Positions 59,110 through 64,000 of a DNA stretch of 64,000 nucleotides are shown here, in pieces. Under the pieces are notes generated by a model. The model worked only from the letters and a program-made list of their open reading frames with translations, had not been told where the DNA came from and ran no database searches. Source of the stretch: Ephydatia muelleri (lineage: Eukaryota; Porifera; Demospongiae; Spongillida; Spongillidae); NCBI GenBank assembly GCA_013339895.1, contig JABACO010000014.1:6111705-6175704 (forward strand). The letters are read 5' to 3'. The position numbers and the translations under genes are program-made. Every line of letters begins with the position of its first letter. The first letter of the stretch is position 1.

Positions 59110-60834
59110 AAATTTATACACATGTATAGAAAGAATGACCTAAACCTCTGTTACCGAAAAAAGAATTGCGTTGAGTTGTCAGACAGCAAAGACTACACCA
59201 CGTGGCAGTACACTTCCATGGCTTTGACATACGAATAAGATTTAAACGGATCCGATGGTTTCCGCCACGAATCCGAGAACACCCCAGTGTTCTCATCAGC
59301 AAAAATACAGCCAGAAACAAGGCTTGTCAAATAATTCAAATTCGCCACATACACATGCCTGAAGCCTATATGGAACCTTGCGAATACATACTTACTGCAG
59401 ACAAACAATATGCACCTATCAATGGTAAGTGCGACCCCCCCCCCCCCCCATTAATGGAGGATTTGACCGCTAATTGAATTATTGCTGGATTATTGCTACC
59501 AGCACGGGGGATTTGACATTGGGTGTGGTCTACTGCAAATGGCGCTGCGAATGACCAAAAGGTTTCTTGTCTTATTGCCTCCGTATCGACGGATCCTTGA
59601 CAAAAGCGGACGAAACTGAAATGGAATCAGCAGTTAGGGCTTTGTTCAGTGATGTTCTCAAAACGGGTGAAAGAATTATAATTCAAGTTGAGGAAAAATG
59701 GGGTGACAGCAGTGGCGTGGTGGCCAGGGGGGGCCGAGGGGGCAATTGCCCCCCCTGCGGGGCTTAAAAATGGGGCGCCACCGAGCACAAGGGGCGTCTT
59801 AAAACTGAAAGGTTTTATTTTTCCGTACGCAAATAATATACCTACTGGCTAGGCAATTAAAAAAAAATTGAATCGGTAATCACTTGTTAGAACCAAGCCC
59901 TTCAGGCGCCCAGCCCCCATGGAATAAAGTAGTATTGAAATTTGACCGTATCATGTGTAATTAGAATATAGAGATTACCGGGCCCCCTCCGCCCCCACCA
60001 AAAAAGAAAATCTCGTACGTGTTTAAACGAGCGCATCTTCGTAATCATTAACGCTTCCGCGTAGTTGGGCGTAGCCCGACCTTCGCGTTTTGGCGATACG
60101 CGAAGGTCGGGCTACGCCCAACTAGCTTCCGCGTACCTGTTCAGGAAAGAACTGGTATCCACAGGATTTTTAAGTACAGCACACAGCTGCGTTCATGATT
60201 ATGAAGATACGCTCATTTAAGGACGAAGCTTTTTTTTTTTCGGTGGGTGCGAAGGGGGGAAGCTTATTCGTGATACTTTACTGTATATTGCACTTTGTCA
60301 ATCATTTTAAAAAGACGTTAACGCATAGTCGGATCGGAATACATTTTTAGTTGCAATTTTATGCATAGGTTTGGTTATGACTTGGATGCATTTAGGTCGG
60401 TGTGGGCAGAGGGGTTATTAAATTTTGCACAAGTCTTCAATAAGTTTTAGAGGAATCAGAACATGGTGATCTGCGTGAACATGACAAAGAAGAGACTGAG
60501 CAAGCTGTCACTGATGACATGCGTATAGAGAAATATACACACCAGTACCACGTTCTGGATGCTTTTTCTGAATTGTGCAAGCAGTATTCGATAGCAGTTG
60601 CAGTACGCAGCTTTTCGGCACTAAAGAGAGTTAAAAAAAAAGACGTCTCTGATCTACCATGGTGCAAGAAAGGCTAGAGGGGCTCATGTTGATGACAGTA
60701 GAGAAGAAATATCTTACTAGTATGTTCCTTTCTAATAAGGCCATTGTACAGCAAATTTCCATCCACTAGCGCATGCGCGCATACTACATATTTTTATTAT
60801 TCACTCTTACAAGCGAGCGTTTTAAAATGGGCTT

Positions 60835-60869
<35 letters not shown>

Positions 60870-61665
60870 AAAATATGCAAGTGCCCCCCCAGCCAATAAA
60901 TAGCCACCACGCCACTGGGTGACAGCACATACTTTGTAGATATCCAGGACCGCGAGTTAAGTGGAAATAGCGTTTTGCAGGTTGTACGGTTACAACAGGT
61001 AAGCGTGCTGTATACTGTGGGGTCATATATACTTTTATATATGTATAGGAAGAGTCTCAGCGTGCTGACTTTACACCTACACTCCAGGTAGGCATCGCAA
61101 ATATAAGACATTTACTAGTCTGCATGCGCGAGCTGCTAGCTTTGTCGATCATAAGACACGTGCATGATGTGTTTTTATTAAATGACAATGTTCATAAGCG
61201 ACAAATTGGTATAGAGAGGATGCACTGTCATCCCTGGAAGGTTAACTCGTGCATTGGCACACTCATCAATTGTACTAAGCTATGCATTGTATGATTATTA
61301 ATTTTGGACACCAAAAAACATGGTGGTGAGTGAACATGTGAACCTTCCTGGTATGACACTGCATCCTCTCTATACTTTTATGGTTGAATTGGATATTGAT
61401 AAAGCGTGTGGTAAGAATTCTTGCATTAGCATTTTGTGGACATGCATTGTAACAAACATATCTTCCAAATTGTCTCCTCAATTTGTGAGGCACAGGATGA
61501 TTCATTACTATTTTTGGTAACTAACTAAATGTTTCTGGTTATTATGTATGTGCAAATTGTATCATGGCCATTTTATATCATCAATTTCAGAGAGAAACTA
61601 GTCAGAGCTCAAGTAATAGTTTATTAGCTGAAACTACAAAGCTCAAGTACAAGCTTATTTGCTGA
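59110..61665 (+). pseudogene. Unidentified split gene interrupted by a hAT element
   Basis: Plus-strand blocks: 59110-59424 (LCYRKKNCVELSDSKDYTTW, GSDGFRHESENTPVFSSA, TYTCLKPIWNLANTYLL; donor GTAAGT) carries two in-frame TAA stops. The block at 59540-59709 continues at 60926-60998 once the hAT element and one duplication are removed: RALFSDVLKTGERIIIQVEE, KWGDSTYFVDIQDRELSG, RLQQ, donor GTAAGC. Then 61049-61087 (EESQRADFTPTLQ, AG/GT borders) and 61591-61665 (RETSQSSSNSLLAETTK, stop). I do not recognise a domain. The stops and the insertion suggest a dead or haplotype-specific allele; they could partly reflect my choice of exons. Confidence 0.45.
59710..60917. mobile_element. hAT element, 1208 bp, with transposase C-terminal remnant
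   Basis: Ends CAGTGGCGTGGTGGCC and GCCACCACGCCACTG are inverse, flanked by GGTGACAG at 59702-59709 and 60918-60925 (8 bp). Inside, at 60520-60700, the plus strand reads ELCKQYSIAVAVRSFSALKR and, after a one-base shift, MVQERLEGLMLMTVEKKYL. These match the hATC dimerisation motif (ERSFSxLxxxK ... ERLxGLxxLxIE). The rest of the transposase is deleted. A poly-G run lies at 60835-60866. Confidence 0.88.
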
Positions 61666-61785
61666 AAAATCCAAAGTGTTCAAAAAGGAACCTATCACAA
61701 AGCATTTGAATTGTCCATAGAAACCCTACCTTGTTGTGTGATCGGAAAGCGCTACTAACTAGTGCGCGAAAGAGAGTGCATGATA

Positions 61786-63743
61786 ATGGGTATGAGTAAA
61801 AAAAAGGTAAATCACGTTCTGTTCAACTTGATCATAGAAATGCAAATAAACGCCAAAAAATCGATGCATCCACTCGCACTAAACAACTGTCTGATCTAGA
61901 GCAGAGGCTTAACAATATCAATCTGTCTATAAAAATGAAGCAGAATAGGTGTCAGGAGAGTGAGAAGGATAAGAACTACAAACTGTGTGATGAGCTAATG
62001 AGTGATATATCAGCTTTACTAGTTGAACAGCAACTAATTGAATCTGATCTGAGCTTTCTACACTGAAAAGAAAAAAAAATCATACTGGTATCACCGTAGA
62101 CGATCTAGTTCCACTTCTGATTTGGATCTGTCTGGTTCATCATATTCAGGTACTTTGTCTGATATGTTTAGTCCAATGTCAGAACAAGCAGACAACTCTT
62201 TTCAGCCTGACCCTTTTCATCAGGGCCTCCCTCCAACATAACTGCTAATGTGTCAGGCAGAGGGAGGCCAAGTACAATGACACAGTATATTACTAAATGC
62301 ATTAATCACCCTGAAATGTATACTATTGTATCTAATAATATATACGTGACCCCTGTAACTGGTGTAACCTTGCGTGATTGCATCCAAGCTCGTGCTACGT
62401 ACTGTGAGCTACAGCACTGCAAACAGCCCTGTATTTGTAAACCAATGATACAGCTGCTCTTATAAAAATAGAAAAAGGTATTCATTCTGTCTCATCTCTG
62501 TACAGAACTGTATTTCCAGACCAGGTTTATCAATCTCAACATGCAAAACGAAAACTTTTGCAAATGCCACTGGTAATAATTCGTTGGTTCCTCAGATAGT
62601 GGCAAAAGTGAACTTTTTGTAATGGAACACATAGCTGGTATAGACTATGTACAAATTGCTGAGTTTCTAGAATCTACTAAATAGCAGGCTTCTACTTCTA
62701 TATTGTTGAACAAACCAGAGTTTACTCAACTGCTTGGTGTAGCACAGACTGAACGAGAACGCCAATGCATATCTTATTGCAATATAAGTCACTTGGGCTT
62801 TCGTTCAAATCTGCAAGACGTCACTTTGGATTTAATTGTATGGCACAACGCATAGCTAGAATGGACAAGTATATCAATGAAATTCAGACCATTCATGAAT
62901 GTGCTGATTGAATCATAGTGATCAAGGAAGCATCACGTTTAAGGTCATTGGGTTGCACTGGAAATAGTGACAGCACAGGTGATGGAGGACACGGTGGAAG
63001 TAATGAAGTCATGGATGCTAGCACTGGACATAGTGACAACACAACTGATGGACAACATGGTGGAAGTAATGGAGTCATGGATGCACCGCTTTTAAGGTCA
63101 TTGGGTTGCACTGGAAATAGGGACAGCACAGACAGACTAATTTGCTGTTTGAGACAAGTCTGTATTCATCCCATCTGCCGTTCTGGGGCCTATCAGCTCC
63201 CAACATGGTACAATGGTGGTCCAAGCATTAGGTACTTATCACTGCCCATTCCAGACCCTGAGCTCCATATGGTGGAAACTGCAGTGAGTGTAAAAATGGT
63301 GAGTGCTATGGGCACTTCATGAAACCAGATAGAGCAATTAATGCAACCATCGCTCCCATGTGCAAGCCTCCATCTGCTAACCTTAAAGAAAATATAACGG
63401 CAATCCCTTCCATGGCAATATCATTCAGGAAGCAGCTAAACTGGTTCTTTTACCACCTTGAGAGGTTGAGATGTGGTTTAAACATCTTGTGACAGTTGCA
63501 GAAATGAGGAAAAAGGGATCCAAGAAAGCTGCAGAGACCCGGCAAAAGAACAAAAAGGCTGCTGCTGAGATTCACAAGGGAACTAACGAAGCAGAAACTT
63601 TTTGTGGTGCATGTAAGTCTCCATACAGACAGTACATGCACTACTGTGATAGAGGACTGGATTTGTTGTGACAAATGTTTCATTATCGCTGTGTTGGAAT
63701 AGAATTTGTGCCTGAAAGGTTTTTTTGTGGTTTTTGTAAATGA
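61786..63743 (+). pseudogene. Decayed multi-domain ORF ending in a PHD finger
   Basis: Coding-like blocks in changing plus-strand frames: a basic, coiled-coil start (RSVQLDHRNANKRQKID, QLSDLEQRLNNINLSIKMK, DELMSDISALLVEQQLIES); a Ser-rich block (SSTSDLDLSGSSYSGTLSD); SGRGRPSTMTQYITKC; ELFVMEHIAGIDYVQIAEF; ERQCISYCNISHLGFRS; a Cys-rich GNCSECKNGECYGHFMKP; NIIQEAAKLVLLPP; and a C-terminal PHD-type zinc finger (FCGACKSPY, EDWICCDKCF, then shifted HYRCVGIEFVPERFF, CGFCK). At least four stops and several one-base shifts break it. PHD fingers read histone tails in chromatin proteins; some transposon proteins also end in one. I infer a dead copy of a multi-copy family, identity unknown. Confidence 0.55.
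62935..63125. repeat. Internal duplication inside the decayed PHD ORF
   Basis: TTTAAGGTCATTGGGTTGCA and CTGGAAATAG.GACAGCACA occur at both ends (62938 and 63090), and CATGGTGGAAGTAATGGAGT recurs with a variant, giving an expanded Gly/Ser/Asp-rich stretch. Confidence 0.8.
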
Positions 63744-64000
63744 TTTTTTCTACGTTTGGTGCATTCTTTGTAATATCTGTGTTGGAATAGAATGTGTGGT
63801 TTTGAATGAGAAATACGGCCATCCAGTTCTGATCTGATTGTGGTAGAATGCATAGTTACTCTCTTTTCTAGGTGCGTACACCTATTAAACCTCTAAGTCA
63901 AACTGAGCGGGCTTAAAAAAGAAAGTAATGTACGATGTACAGTACAAACATACGTTCTCTTTTAAATAGATGAATACTTCAGTTTCTTCGATCTCCACAT

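Overview
The window is metazoan nuclear DNA, gene-poor and crowded with repeats. Genes are split into short exons by GT-AG introns, often under 600 bp. The sequence carries long CA/TG, poly-G and CCCT tracts, many foldback (MITE-like) elements, and decayed copies of several transposon and multi-copy gene families. I infer an early-branching marine invertebrate, most likely a sponge. This rests on compact animal genes (PLC-beta, glycine-N-acyltransferase-like, cystine-knot ligand) beside multi-copy ORFs with repeated ADPEKKR blocks that I associate with sponge and cnidarian genomes. I cannot confirm the species.

Layout. (1) 1-12137, plus strand: the 3' two thirds of a phospholipase C-beta gene, from late X domain through Y, C2 and the C-terminal coiled coil, with minisatellites in its introns and X-Y linker. 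(2) 12138-20600: repeat territory. It holds a foldback element split by a 1.16-kb insertion, a decayed 'ADPEKKR/SLYEP' element on the minus strand with its Arg-Gly-rich tail, a 317-bp foldback with a 9-bp target duplication, a 42-unit 12-bp minisatellite, and a retroelement fragment. (3) 21.8-24.7 kb: an unrecognised spliced minus-strand gene plus orphan coding-like blocks and a G-rich minisatellite. (4) 29832-30878, minus: a complete four-exon secreted cystine-knot protein gene. (5) 31.5-32.8 kb: a hAT-type element nested in an older foldback. (6) 33267-35145, plus: a complete six-exon glycine-N-acyltransferase-like gene. (7) 35.8-46.2 kb: nested foldbacks, long TG arrays, and a second ADPEKKR-family copy. 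(8) 49.2-50.3 kb: a decayed retroviral-type integrase. (9) 52.0-52.4 kb: a truncated acyltransferase pseudogene; 53.1-54.1 kb: a 1-kb inverted repeat. (10) 55.3-57.24 kb, minus: the best ADPEKKR-family copy, placed head to head with a second complete acyltransferase-like gene at 57308-58621. (11) 59.1-61.7 kb: an unidentified gene with a 1.2-kb hAT element (8-bp target duplication) sitting in an exon. (12) 61.8-63.74 kb: a decayed ORF ending in a PHD finger.

The genes do not form an operon or pathway. The shared story is repeat dynamics. Acyltransferase-like genes are duplicated nearby, one multi-copy ORF family recurs at least five times with an Arg-Gly-rich ORF downstream in three of them, and foldback elements carry arms that match each other better than they match sister copies.
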